Shown here: piece after piece, positions 53,740 to 62,683 of the stretch | How the letters are laid out: every line of letters begins with the position of its first letter | How positions within the stretch are numbered: position 1 is the stretch's first letter | Assembly (NCBI GenBank): GCA_023392615.1 | Contig: JAEVYT010000002.1 | Location: 124,001 to 188,000 of the forward strand | Source: Bacillota bacterium | Lineage (GTDB): Bacteria > Bacillota > Clostridia > Lachnospirales > Lachnospiraceae | Length of the DNA: 64,000 bases | Reading direction: 5' to 3' | Translations under genes and position numbers: made by a program | Notes under the pieces: generated by a model | Told to the model about the DNA's origin: nothing | What the model saw: the letters and a program-made list of their open reading frames with translations, nothing else | Databases searched by the model: none

Positions 53740-55332
53740 ATGGAGTTAAAAAGATTTGATGAGCTAGAGTTAAACCCTAGTATTTTAAAAGCAATTGAAG
53801 AAATGGGTTTTGAAGAACCATCACCAATTCAGGCAAATGCAATTCCGGTAATCTTAGAAGGTAAGGATATTGTTGGTCAGGCTCAGACCGGAACCGGTAA
53901 GACAGCAGCATTTGGTATTCCGCTGTTACAGAGTATAGACCCTAAAGATAGACATTTACAGGCAGTGGTTCTTTGTCCGACCAGAGAGCTTGCAATTCAG
54001 GTAGCTGAGGAAGTTAGAAAGATTGCACTCTTTATGCATGGTATCAAGATTCTTCCGGTTTACGGCGGACAGGAGATTTCTAAACAGATTCGTTCCTTAA
54101 AATCCGGAGTACAGATTATTATCGGTACACCTGGTCGTGTTATGGATCATATGAGAAGAAAAACTGTTAAGTTTGATAACGTAAAAATGGTAATTCTTGA
54201 TGAGGCGGACGAGATGTTGAACATGGGCTTCCGTGAGGATATTGAGACTATACTTGGTCAGGTTCCTGAGGAAAGACAGACCATTATGTTCTCTGCAACC
54301 ATGCCGGCACCTATATTAGACATTGCAAGAACATATCAGAAAAGCCCTGAGATGATTCGCGTGGTAAAGAAAGAATTAACTGTACCAAAGATTGAACAAT
54401 ATTATTATGAAGTAACCAATAAGAATAAAGAAGAGGTATTATCAAGACTTCTTGATATGTATAATCCTAAGCTTTCCTTGGTATTTTGTAATACGAAGAA
54501 GCAAGTCGATGAGTTGACATCTGCGTTACAAGGAAGAGGATACTTTGCAGAAGGACTTCATGGCGACTTAAAGCAACAGCAGAGAGACCGAGTAATGAAC
54601 GCGTTTCGTAATGGAAGAACTGAGATATTGGTTGCAACTGACGTTGCAGCGAGAGGTATTGATGTCGATGACGTGGAAGCAGTTTTCAATTATGATGTTC
54701 CGCAGGATGATGAATATTATGTACATCGAATTGGCCGTACCGGCCGTGCCGGACGTGAGGGTAGAGCATTTACTCTTGTAGTTGGAAGAGAAGCTTACAA
54801 ATTACGTGATATCATGAGATATTGTAAAACCAAGATTAAAGCACAACCAATCCCATCGATCAATGATGTCACAGCAGTTAAGGCAGATAAAATCTTAGAT
54901 AAGTTAAAGAACATTATTGAAAATGAAGATTTAGGTAAGATGGTTGATATCATTGAGGAGAGAGTGAATGATGAAGAATTCACCTCACTTGATATCGCGG
55001 CTGCATTCCTAAAGATGTTAATGGGTGATGATAGTACAAAAGCGAATGAGGATAAGTCAAACGAGGACTTTGGTGATACAGGTGCTGAAGCGGGAATGGT
55101 AAGACTATTCGTTAATTTGGGTAAAAATCAGAGAGTAAGACCTGGAGATATCTTGGGCGCTATAGCTGGAGAAACTGGTATGCCAGGTAAGTTAATTGGT
55201 TCTATCGATATGTATGATAAGTATACTTTCGTTGAAGTACCAAGAGAATATGCTTCAGAAGTAATTCAAGTAATGAAATCAGCAAAAATTAAAGGCAAGA
55301 GTATCAATATTGAGCCTGCTAATCGTAAATAA
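53740..55332 (+). CDS. DEAD-box ATP-dependent RNA helicase
   Basis: A 530-residue helicase of the CshA/DeaD group. Motifs: Q-motif FEEPSPIQ, Walker A AQTGTGKTAA, PTRELA, VILDEADEML, SATMP, TDVAARGIDV and HRIGRTGRAGR. A C-terminal region (about 440-530) ending with SIDMYDKYTFVEVP is a DbpA-like RNA-binding domain. It unwinds RNA duplexes in ribosome assembly, RNA decay or cold adaptation. AAAGGAAA precedes the ATG. Its leader contains a promoter followed by a terminator hairpin. Confidence 0.95.
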   Translation: MELKRFDELELNPSILKAIEEMGFEEPSPIQANAIPVILEGKDIVGQAQTGTGKTAAFGIPLLQSIDPKDRHLQAVVLCPTRELAIQVAEEVRKIALFMHGIKILPVYGGQEISKQIRSLKSGVQIIIGTPGRVMDHMRRKTVKFDNVKMVILDEADEMLNMGFREDIETILGQVPEERQTIMFSATMPAPILDIARTYQKSPEMIRVVKKELTVPKIEQYYYEVTNKNKEEVLSRLLDMYNPKLSLVFCNTKKQVDELTSALQGRGYFAEGLHGDLKQQQRDRVMNAFRNGRTEILVATDVAARGIDVDDVEAVFNYDVPQDDEYYVHRIGRTGRAGREGRAFTLVVGREAYKLRDIMRYCKTKIKAQPIPSINDVTAVKADKILDKLKNIIENEDLGKMVDIIEERVNDEEFTSLDIAAAFLKMLMGDDSTKANEDKSNEDFGDTGAEAGMVRLFVNLGKNQRVRPGDILGAIAGETGMPGKLIGSIDMYDKYTFVEVPREYASEVIQVMKSAKIKGKSINIEPANRK

Positions 55333-55343
55333 ATAACTGATAT

Positions 55344-55391
55344 AGGCTGTAAGCTATACTCGTTAAATGAAGTATGCTTACAGTCTTTTTT
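55344..55391 (+). terminator. Terminator of the DEAD-box gene
   Basis: GGCTGTAAGC pairs with GCTTACAGTC and is followed by a T run. 12 bp after the stop. Confidence 0.8.
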
Positions 55392-55419
55392 AGGTAATAA
55401 GCGTCAGGGAAAAATTTAC

Positions 55420-55448
55420 TTGACGAAATACATAAGAGTGATTATAAT
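55420..55448 (+). promoter_or_regulatory. Sigma-A promoter of perR
   Basis: TTGACG, 17-bp spacer, TATAAT. The -10 overlaps the PerR-type box. Confidence 0.75.
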
Positions 55449-55464
55449 AATAGTAACGATTATT
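55446..55464. promoter_or_regulatory. PerR-type operator in the perR promoter
   Basis: AATAATAGTAACGATTATT, a near-palindrome overlapping the -10. The box in the rubrerythrin promoter matches it at 17 of 19 positions when reverse-complemented. Confidence 0.65.
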
Positions 55465-55512
55465 AATGTTTGTAATGTATCAATGAATTGTTATTCGAAA
55501 ATGGAGGTTAAT

Positions 55513-55899
55513 ATGGCAGTTAATAAGTATAGCAGGCAAAGGGAAGCAATTAAAGAATACCTTATGAATACGAAAGAGCATCCTACTGCGGATACAGTAT
55601 ATATGAATATACGTGCGGCTTATCCTAATATAAGCTTAGGTACGGTATATCGTAATCTGAATCTTTTAGCTGAACAAGGCGAGATACTTAAGATAAATTG
55701 TCAGGACGGATGTGACCGTTTCGATGGCAATGCTGAATTACATTATCACTTTCTCTGTAAAACCTGTGGTAGAGTCTTAGATATTGATATGGAGCCGATT
55801 GAACATATCAATGTAATTGCAGGAGCAAAATTTGCTGGCAAGGTAGAAGGGCATGTAACCTTCTTCTATGGGCAGTGTCCGGAGTGTTCTGATAAGTAA
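55513..55899 (+). CDS. perR: Fur family regulator, PerR-like
   Basis: A 128-residue metalloregulator. The DNA-binding half is followed by metal sites: H23 (HPTADTVY), D71 (CDRFDGN), H77 and H79 (HYHF), and the D90/D92 segment VLDID. A structural zinc site is formed by C82, C85, C122 and C125. An Asp rather than Glu at the last regulatory position favours peroxide sensing over iron sensing. The start is the ATG at 55513 with GGAGG upstream; the longer frame from 55420 runs through the promoter. The promoter carries a matching operator, suggesting autorepression. Confidence 0.9.
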   Translation: MAVNKYSRQREAIKEYLMNTKEHPTADTVYMNIRAAYPNISLGTVYRNLNLLAEQGEILKINCQDGCDRFDGNAELHYHFLCKTCGRVLDIDMEPIEHINVIAGAKFAGKVEGHVTFFYGQCPECSDK

Positions 55900-55961
55900 G
55901 ATCTTAGTGGGAACCAAATAAAAAAGGAATTACCAAAATTTAAATTAAATTAAAAATAGTG

Positions 55962-55990
55962 TTGACAAATATTGAGAAGTATTATATTAT
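55962..55990 (+). promoter_or_regulatory. Sigma-A promoter of rubrerythrin
   Basis: Consensus TTGACA, 17-bp spacer, TATTAT. Confidence 0.8.
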
Positions 55991-55999
55991 ACTAATAAC

Positions 56000-56018
56000 A
56001 GTAATAGTTACTATTATT
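56000..56018. promoter_or_regulatory. PerR-type operator of rubrerythrin
   Basis: AGTAATAGTTACTATTATT, placed at the expected transcription start. It matches the box upstream of perR. Confidence 0.65.
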
Positions 56019-56052
56019 AAAAATTAATTAAGAATTAAAAGGAGAACATGGT

Positions 56053-56595
56053 ATGAAAAAGTTTGTATGTCAAGTTTGCGGATATGTACATGAAGGAGAT
56101 AGTGCACCGGATCAATGTCCAATTTGTAAAGCGGCAAAGGAAAAGTTCACAGAGAAGTCGGAAGGACTCTTCTGGGCTGACGAGCATGTTGTTGGTGTTG
56201 CACAAGGTGTTAGCGAAGACATTATTAAGGACTTACGAGATAACTTCTCCGGTGAGTGTACAGAAGTCGGTATGTATCTTGCAATGTCTAGAGTTGCTTA
56301 TAGAGAAGGATATGCTGAGATTGGCGCTTACTATGAGAAAGCAGCTTGGGAAGAAGCAGAGCATGCAGCAAAGTTTGCTGAACTTTTAGGTGAAGTTATT
56401 ACAGACAGCACCAAGAAAAATCTCCAGTTAAGAGTAGATGCAGAGAATGGAGCATGTGCAGGCAAGAAGGATCTTGCAACTCGTGCGAAAGCTGCTAATC
56501 TTGATGCAATCCATGATACGGTTCATGAGATGGCAAAGGATGAAGCTAGACATGGTAAGGCATTCAAAGGTCTTCTTGACAGATACTTTGCATAA
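56053..56595 (+). CDS. rbr: Reverse-type rubrerythrin (rubredoxin domain first)
   Basis: A 180-residue peroxide-reducing enzyme. The rubredoxin Cys4 iron site is N-terminal (C6, C9, C22, C25), and the diiron ferritin-like domain follows (GECTEVGMYLAMSRVA, EEAEHAAKF, and MAKDEARHGKAF). This reversed order is the form found in Clostridium acetobutylicum and relatives, where it is a main NADH-dependent peroxidase. Its promoter carries a PerR-type box shared with the perR gene just upstream, so it is a probable peroxide-stress gene. AAAGGAGAAC precedes the ATG. Confidence 0.94.
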   Translation: MKKFVCQVCGYVHEGDSAPDQCPICKAAKEKFTEKSEGLFWADEHVVGVAQGVSEDIIKDLRDNFSGECTEVGMYLAMSRVAYREGYAEIGAYYEKAAWEEAEHAAKFAELLGEVITDSTKKNLQLRVDAENGACAGKKDLATRAKAANLDAIHDTVHEMAKDEARHGKAFKGLLDRYFA

Positions 56596-56670
56596 TAAAT
56601 ATTAGCCAAACCCAATATATGTAATGCCCCTCATTATGTATATTTCCCTTATATATTGTTCCCATCAACT

Positions 56671-56701
56671 GATGAGCCCTGTTTCCCCAACAGGGCTCAT
56701 C
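56671..56701. terminator. Terminator between rbr and the ABC permease
   Basis: Perfect 13-bp GATGAGCCCTGTT/AACAGGGCTCATC hairpin with a 5-nt loop, between convergent genes. The T tract is weak. Confidence 0.6.
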
Positions 56702-56726
56702 GTTTATATATAATAGAAGTTATATA

Positions 56727-58328
56727 TTATTTGATTAAGAATGTTTTTGGAGCGATTTTATATACCGTAATCAACGCCGCTATGCTATAAATTATGGTTA
56801 ATGTTACAACAACAATCAAGAATACAGATGACATATTTCGTAATTGTAGACTAAGGTAACAGAGGATATAAGTAATAAAATTTAAAAATTTATAAAATGG
56901 ATTTTTTACATTCAAATCCGTGGTGTATGGTTGGAAGATATAATATAAAAAGAGGTTATGAATCACAAAAAAGATTGAAATTACGAGGATCATAAATCCA
57001 ATTGGTATTAATGTGATACCATTTCCACCGGATATCAGATCAAGTGAAACCAAGCCTATTGCAAGTAGTCCAGCCGGTATAATATTAGCCAGGATTAAAT
57101 GCTTTGCACGAATTGTAAAAGTAGCTAATACCGCCTCCTTTGTCTTATAAAATCCATAATGAAGAAGGCTGATATCGCAATTATAAAACATGGCCTTGGT
57201 AGCCTTTTGCCCTGTAGATATCGTATATAATGCAAAGATAAACACAGGGAAAATTGTTTTTATTGTTTTAACATAGAAGAAATTAAATTTAGGAACCAGG
57301 ATTGAACATATGATACCTAATATAAATAGAAGAACAATGATGATTGACTGGGTTTGAATAGGTTTGATTAGGATACGTTTATGGCGTTTAAAGAATATTT
57401 CGTTAATATAATGGAAGCCTTCTTTCTTATTTGACTTATCGTATTGTAATTCATCCTTAGAAAATTCCTTATCCTTGATTTTAACGCGAGAAAACTCTGC
57501 ATTCTTTTTCACATCTTGCATATTGATACTAAGTTTATCAAAACGGTTAGAGTCATTTAATGCAACATTAAAATTGGGATAATGTGCAATATAAAAGATA
57601 GCATATAATCCAATCATCCATAAGCATATACCTAATACCAACATCACAGGGGTAGAAATTATCAGCACAAGATTTGCGATTGCGCTGACATATCCAATTA
57701 CAATAACCACTAAACAATAAGTAATTACTACGGATGGCCTATTATGCAGAAAGTCACCAGTCTTTTCGTAGAATATAATATTGATTACTTCTGCAAATAT
57801 GCTAAACAAATTCTTGCCTATAACCAAGAATATCGCAAGGAAAATGTTAACATGAAAGAAGCTTGCAACAAGTGAGAACAAAAGGAATTCCACGAGCTGT
57901 CTCCAGATTAGTGAAGGAAAAAAGTCTGCAAAAATATATTGTTTGGCATTCATTCTCATAAGTTTTACACATATGAATTTCTTCTTGGAGGGAGTTAAAA
58001 TGTAGTTTTTTGATAGCGACAATAGAATGTAAAAAAGAATAAACATTTGCCAATATACAGATTGCTTATCAAATTTATTCTCACTTCCAAGTAAGAAAAG
58101 GTATGGGAAGACAAAACTAAACAACAAAAGCACTGCACTTTTAAATAACTGGTTTAACATGCTATATATAATACCAAACACAACTAAAACTTCTGCCAGA
58201 TCAGCATGCTCGTACCGCAAATTCTTAAAAACTAATCCGGTTATTTTTCCTCGCTTTAAAAAATAAATAAAGGAATTCAACGAAATGGAAAAGTTAATAA
58301 TAATTGACTTTCTTAGTGTCTCAAGCAT
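56727..58328 (-). CDS. ABC transporter permease
   Basis: A 533-residue membrane protein with about ten to twelve hydrophobic segments, including MLVLGICLWMIGLYAIFYIA, and a charged cytoplasmic loop (residues about 245-300). It is the membrane partner of the ATPase, which ends 8 bp inside its start. The start overlaps the ATPase gene, with GAGGAGGG upstream. Size and layout resemble ABC exporter permeases of the bacteriocin/antibiotic type; substrate unknown. Confidence 0.75.
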   Translation of the reverse strand: MLETLRKSIIINFSISLNSFIYFLKRGKITGLVFKNLRYEHADLAEVLVVFGIIYSMLNQLFKSAVLLLFSFVFPYLFLLGSENKFDKQSVYWQMFILFYILLSLSKNYILTPSKKKFICVKLMRMNAKQYIFADFFPSLIWRQLVEFLLFSLVASFFHVNIFLAIFLVIGKNLFSIFAEVINIIFYEKTGDFLHNRPSVVITYCLVVIVIGYVSAIANLVLIISTPVMLVLGICLWMIGLYAIFYIAHYPNFNVALNDSNRFDKLSINMQDVKKNAEFSRVKIKDKEFSKDELQYDKSNKKEGFHYINEIFFKRHKRILIKPIQTQSIIIVLLFILGIICSILVPKFNFFYVKTIKTIFPVFIFALYTISTGQKATKAMFYNCDISLLHYGFYKTKEAVLATFTIRAKHLILANIIPAGLLAIGLVSLDLISGGNGITLIPIGFMILVISIFFVIHNLFLYYIFQPYTTDLNVKNPFYKFLNFITYILCYLSLQLRNMSSVFLIVVVTLTIIYSIAALITVYKIAPKTFLIK

Positions 58329-59031
58329 GGGGACCCTCCTCGCTCAACAACTTCACAAGTTTTTCTTCAAAATCGCTGGATTGTAATAACTCATGATCTA
58401 GAAGTTCCAGCTCCCCCTCACTTATGGCGACAATCTCATCACATAAATCAGTTGCAAGCTGAAGAATATGGGTTGAGAAGATAATGATATGATCTTTTCT
58501 AATCTCCCTAAGAATTTTCTTAATCTCCAGTGCCACTACCACATCGAGAGAGGTTAGCGGCTCATCTAACAATATAACCGGAGGTTTGGCAATAATAAAC
58601 ATTAACATTTGGATTTTATTTTTCATTCCGTGAGAGTAATCTTTGATAAGTTTATGACGGTCGTCCTCATCAATTTTGATTAAATCAAAATAGTCATTAA
58701 TTGATTGGTCCGATTGGATTTTATGCTTGTTAATATCCATAAAGAACTTAATAAATTCATAACCGGTTAGGAATTCCGGTAGTATTGCTGAGGAAAAAAC
58801 ATACCCTATATCATCCGTAGATAGGGGGTTTTCATATCCGTCCATGTTCAATAAAACCTCGCCCTGATCCATCTTAAGCTCACCAGCTAGACAGTTAAAC
58901 AATGTGGTTTTTCCGGCACCATTTCTACCGAGTAAGCCATAGATCTTTCCCTTTTCAAAATGAAAGGAAGCTGATTTTAAAACCTCTTTCTTATCAAATC
59001 TCTTACTAATATCTTTCAGATATAAATCCAT
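58321..59031 (-). CDS. ABC transporter ATP-binding protein
   Basis: A 236-residue nucleotide-binding subunit with Walker A GLLGRNGAGKTTLF, signature DYSHGMKNKIQM, Walker B VILLDEPLTSLD and IIIFSTHILQLATD. It begins at the ATG at 59031 after AGGAGGG; an upstream ATG at 59061 has no site. It overlaps the permease start by 8 bp. Together the two genes form a two-component exporter with no regulator alongside. Confidence 0.9.
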   Translation of the reverse strand: MDLYLKDISKRFDKKEVLKSASFHFEKGKIYGLLGRNGAGKTTLFNCLAGELKMDQGEVLLNMDGYENPLSTDDIGYVFSSAILPEFLTGYEFIKFFMDINKHKIQSDQSINDYFDLIKIDEDDRHKLIKDYSHGMKNKIQMLMFIIAKPPVILLDEPLTSLDVVVALEIKKILREIRKDHIIIFSTHILQLATDLCDEIVAISEGELELLDHELLQSSDFEEKLVKLLSEEGPHA

Positions 59032-59231
59032 GTTATCCCTCCTGATTAAAGTTGTAATCACTACTATTATTTAGAGCTCTCTTTATGTAAGGTGGTAAAT
59101 ATGCTGGTTATTGTTAAAAATATATTGAAATTACTTAAAATCCCATATTCACTACTATATAGCAGAATAACTAATTATTCAAGATGATTTCATTAAAGTA
59201 AGATTAGAGAAAAATTAGTTAACAAGAAATT

Positions 59232-59306
59232 GAAAAAACCATAATCAGAACTCAACAGGGTACAATCGATCGTATATCGATGTAATAGCTAAGAATGATT
59301 ATGGTT
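59232..59306 (-). terminator. Terminator of the trk operon
   Basis: On the minus strand, AACCATAATCA and TGATTATGGTT form a perfect 11-bp stem around a 48-nt loop, followed by T residues. About 15 bp after the trkH stop. The rest of the 290-bp gap shows no gene. Confidence 0.7.
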
Positions 59307-59320
59307 ATGAGATAAATCCA

Positions 59321-60703
59321 TTACCCTACTAAAATTTTAGCTTCCGGGTATACGATATCATTTCTTCTTTTGTTAGATTTCAAGGTCAGTGCTACGGCAA
59401 AGGATAATGGACCTACACGACCAAGAAACATCGTAAGTATAATCAAGGCTTTACTTAAAGAGTTTAGTTCGCCTGTTATTCCCAATGATAGTCCAACGGT
59501 ACCGAATGCTGAGGTTGTTTCATACAGAACATCAAGCACATGCAAGTTTGGTTGTATGGATACGATTACGGTTGTGATTACAAACACTAATATCGCACTT
59601 AATCCGGTTATTGCTAATGCTTTATTCACTGTGTTCTGATGAATCTTCTTTTTGAAAAGAATAATATCTTCACGTCCAAAAGATTGAGAGAAGATTGCCA
59701 TCAGGATAACACCGAAGGTAGTTACTTTAATTCCACCACCTGTAGATCCCGGGGCTGCACCGACAAACATTAGAAAAACAGTGAATACCTTTGATATTTC
59801 TCTCATGTCCGGAAGGTTTATAGAATTAAACCCCGCTGTTCTTGCAGCCGTAGATTGAAAGAAGGAGGCATTAATCTTTTCAAATAAATTCATTCCGGAT
59901 AATGTTTTGGTATTATGAAATTCATTAAAAAGAATGAACAATGTTCCAAACACAAGCAAGGCTGCTGTCAGTGCTAATACCAATTTGGTATGGAATAAAA
60001 GTTGTTTTGTTTTTCTGAAGTTAAATATATCACGCCACACAGAGAATCCGAGGCCCCCAAAGATAATAAGTCCTGATATTGTGTAGATAACAATGGGATC
60101 ACTGTTATAGGGGGTCATACTAAGGTAAGTGCCCTTGACTGCTGCGCTTGTTACATCAAAGCCTGCATTGCAAAAGGCGGAGACGGAGCTGAAGATACCC
60201 ATATAAAACCCTTTTGCTCCATATCTGGAAACAAAGCTGATGGATAAAAGTGCAGCTCCGATAAACTCTACTGCGAAAGTAACAGCAATGATTTTTTTGA
60301 TCAGTTTCAATACATCATAGTAAGAAAAGAAATTAATCGATTCCTGGGCGAGAATCATTCGTTTTACGCCAAGTTTTTTTCGCAACATAACAGAAAAGAA
60401 AGTGGCTAATGTGATGATCCCTAAGGCTCCTATCTGGATTAAAGCCAGAATGATTATTTGTCCGGGGATTGACCAATAAGTAAAGGTATCAAATACCACT
60501 AAACCGGTGATACATGTAGCAGAAGTTGAAGTAAACAGTGCATCAATAAATGGTGTCCACTCACCTGACCGAGAGGAGAATGGCATGGATAATAAGATCG
60601 CCCCTGTTAAAATCAATAATGCAAAGCTTAATACAAGAAGTTTTGGGGGAGCAATATTAAAGATATCAAATCTTTTTCGCCTAAGTTTTTTATCTGGACT
60701 CAT
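59321..60703 (-). CDS. trkH: Potassium uptake protein TrkH/KtrB family
   Basis: A 460-residue membrane channel. Four filter regions are visible: TSATCITGLVV, SVSAFCNAGFDV, STAARTAGFNS and TSAFGTVGLS, each ending in the selectivity Gly, with pore helices between. It imports K+ under control of RCK-type regulators. AGAAGG precedes the ATG. It is the last gene of a minus-strand operon, 48 bp after trkA-1 and after two TrkA-type regulators. Confidence 0.94.
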   Translation of the reverse strand: MSPDKKLRRKRFDIFNIAPPKLLVLSFALLILTGAILLSMPFSSRSGEWTPFIDALFTSTSATCITGLVVFDTFTYWSIPGQIIILALIQIGALGIITLATFFSVMLRKKLGVKRMILAQESINFFSYYDVLKLIKKIIAVTFAVEFIGAALLSISFVSRYGAKGFYMGIFSSVSAFCNAGFDVTSAAVKGTYLSMTPYNSDPIVIYTISGLIIFGGLGFSVWRDIFNFRKTKQLLFHTKLVLALTAALLVFGTLFILFNEFHNTKTLSGMNLFEKINASFFQSTAARTAGFNSINLPDMREISKVFTVFLMFVGAAPGSTGGGIKVTTFGVILMAIFSQSFGREDIILFKKKIHQNTVNKALAITGLSAILVFVITTVIVSIQPNLHVLDVLYETTSAFGTVGLSLGITGELNSLSKALIILTMFLGRVGPLSFAVALTLKSNKRRNDIVYPEAKILVG

Positions 60704-60751
60704 ATATTTTACCTTCTTAACTTTTTACTTTAGGTTATTTGGATCGTGAAA

Positions 60752-61411
60752 TTAGCATCCGATAAAATAATCTTTTATGACTTGTTTATCCTTCATGGAA
60801 GAGGCGGTAATAATAAAATCACCCTCAAGGATAATCGTATCACCACTTGGTATGATTACCTCATCCTCACGGATTACTGAGATTAGTAGACATCCCTTTG
60901 GAATACGTAATTCCTTTAAATTTTTATTAATTACAGGGGAATCCTTGGTGATTACTAATTCGTTTAATGTAATCAACCCGCCCTTTAGCTCCATAAGAGT
61001 AACCATACCGGAATAATCAACCTCTTGCTCTATCAAGTCAGCGATAATGGAGGTACTACTTACTGCTTTATCTACTCCAAGTTTTTCAAAGACAGATATA
61101 TTTTTGGGGTTGTTTACACGGGCTATTGTACGGGATGCACCAAAGTTCCTTTTTGCAAGTTGGCATGCGATCAGATTTTCTTGATCTCTTCCGGTTAATG
61201 CGATAAAAATGTCTGCCTTATCCACATTGGCTATCGTTAGATGCTCAATATTAGTACCGTCACCGTTTATTGCACACACATTAAGCTCATTCGCTATTTT
61301 CTCACATAATTCCGGCTTGGTTTCTATAACTGTTATCTTATGTTTGTAAGGTAACAATGTTTTTACCAGGTAATAACCTACCTTACCTCCTCCGGCTATT
61401 ACAATTCTCAT
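60752..61411 (-). CDS. trkA: TrkA family potassium channel regulator
   Basis: A 219-residue RCK protein. The N-terminal Rossmann domain (RIVIAGGGKVGYYLVKTLLP, residues 2-21) binds NAD(H) or ATP. A C-terminal RCK_C region follows (about 135-215). It gates the Trk channel encoded next. GGAGG precedes the ATG. A second, related gene lies 34 bp upstream; bacteria often have one fused protein or two separate ones, and two single-domain-pair copies are present here. Confidence 0.93.
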   Translation of the reverse strand: MRIVIAGGGKVGYYLVKTLLPYKHKITVIETKPELCEKIANELNVCAINGDGTNIEHLTIANVDKADIFIALTGRDQENLIACQLAKRNFGASRTIARVNNPKNISVFEKLGVDKAVSSTSIIADLIEQEVDYSGMVTLMELKGGLITLNELVITKDSPVINKNLKELRIPKGCLLISVIREDEVIIPSGDTIILEGDFIITASSMKDKQVIKDYFIGC

Positions 61412-61445
61412 AATACAACCTCCGATATCAATCAGTATTTTAAAA

Positions 61446-62057
61446 TTATCTGGCAGTATCCGCGATTACTAGAACATCACCTTCCAAGAGTTTACCTACT
61501 TTATTAGCAAAAATGAAGCTTCCAGTCCGAAGAATGCCAAATATCATACCTTCCTTTACCTTGATATGTTCGATTTTTCGACCTATATCACGGTCGTAAA
61601 TTTTTTGATGTTTGTACACTACGGAAGTATTGCCAAGGGTATGCGCACTGATGTTATTATCCACATCAACGAGTGACCTCATAACATTGACAGTGATATC
61701 GGTCGGACAAATTGTTTCAAGACCAAACTGATGAAATACATGTTCACGTTCGGGATTATAGATACGTGCAATAACTTTGGGAACCTTGAATATCTCTTTG
61801 GCAACCTGACAGACCATAATATTTGTGTTATCATCTTCGGTAACAGCAACCAAAGCGTCAGCAGTTTCAATACCTGCTGATTTTAAAACATCCTGATCAA
61901 TTGGAACACCGGTTAGTGTTATTCCATCAAAGTCAGGGGCAAGATTTTTGAGTGATTTTACATCGTTGGTTACTACAATAATTTCATGGCCATCTGCAGA
62001 AAGTGTATGAGCAAATTTTGCACCTACCTTACCGCAACCAATTACGATTATTTGCAT
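61446..62057 (-). CDS. TrkA family potassium channel regulator (second copy)
   Basis: A 203-residue RCK protein. It has MQIIVIGCGKVGAKFAHTLS at the N-terminus and an RCK_C domain near residues 135-200. It is related to the adjacent trkA and probably forms a heteromeric ring with it. The start is the ATG at 62057 with TGGAG upstream; an extension to 62162 translates repeated, non-conserved DNA and is rejected. It is the first gene of the trk operon. Confidence 0.9.
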   Translation of the reverse strand: MQIIVIGCGKVGAKFAHTLSADGHEIIVVTNDVKSLKNLAPDFDGITLTGVPIDQDVLKSAGIETADALVAVTEDDNTNIMVCQVAKEIFKVPKVIARIYNPEREHVFHQFGLETICPTDITVNVMRSLVDVDNNISAHTLGNTSVVYKHQKIYDRDIGRKIEHIKVKEGMIFGILRTGSFIFANKVGKLLEGDVLVIADTAR

Positions 62058-62080
62058 TATCTTCTCCATTCCTGAGAAAG

Positions 62081-62204
62081 AATTATCATTCTCACTATTC
62101 CCTATAACCTGCGCAAGATTTATGCGCAAAAGAAGTTTGAGCTGAGGAAGCCGCAGGCACAAACTTTGTGTGAGAATGAATTATTATTCTCACTACTCCC
62201 TATA
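62081..62204. repeat. Direct repeat with embedded inverted repeat upstream of trk operon
   Basis: A 26-bp unit occurs at 62081-62106 and at 62179-62204, with 24 of 26 matches and about 72 bp between. The second copy contains the perfect inverted repeat GTGAGAAT-N8-ATTCTCAC (62170-62193). It may be a duplicated operator or promoter element. Beyond it, the gap to 62683 shows no gene; a minor AGATTAG/CTAATCT repeat lies at 62281-62308. Confidence 0.55.
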
Positions 62205-62683
62205 TCTAGTAATTATTATGATGAATTACATCACATTTATAAGTATTAAGATACAATAGATTTAATATTATATCAATATAAGATTAGTATATAATTAAAT
62301 TCTAATCTAAGGGTTGCAGATGCTAAGGTGATAACTGTATATTATTTAAGTTCTGATATATTGCATAAAATAAAGCCTTATGGTAAAATGGCAATAATTT
62401 AAGTGTTATAGAAGTGAAGAAAAAGTAAAGAGTATGAAGAAGGTTGCTTTCAATGAGGAGAGGGAGGTGGTTTTACCCTTATCCTTTTTTTGTTCTATGG
62501 AAAGATCTTGTTATATAAAGTGATGAAGATTCTGAATTCTATAAAATAAAATCATTCTGTGAAGGTTATGGAAGAATAAGTCTGGCGTGGGAATGAGTCA
62601 AGAATGTGTTTCGTTCGAAATAGTAACTAAATTCATAATATTACTTTGGAATCAAATTTTTAATCAAATCAGGAGGTGTAGTT

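Noticed and set aside
55420..55512. N-terminal extension of the PerR-like protein
   Set aside because: The extension reads through the -35, -10 and operator, and GGAGG precedes the ATG at 55513.
62058..62162. N-terminal extension of the second TrkA protein
   Set aside because: It translates duplicated intergenic DNA and lacks the Rossmann start, which begins at the ATG at 62057.
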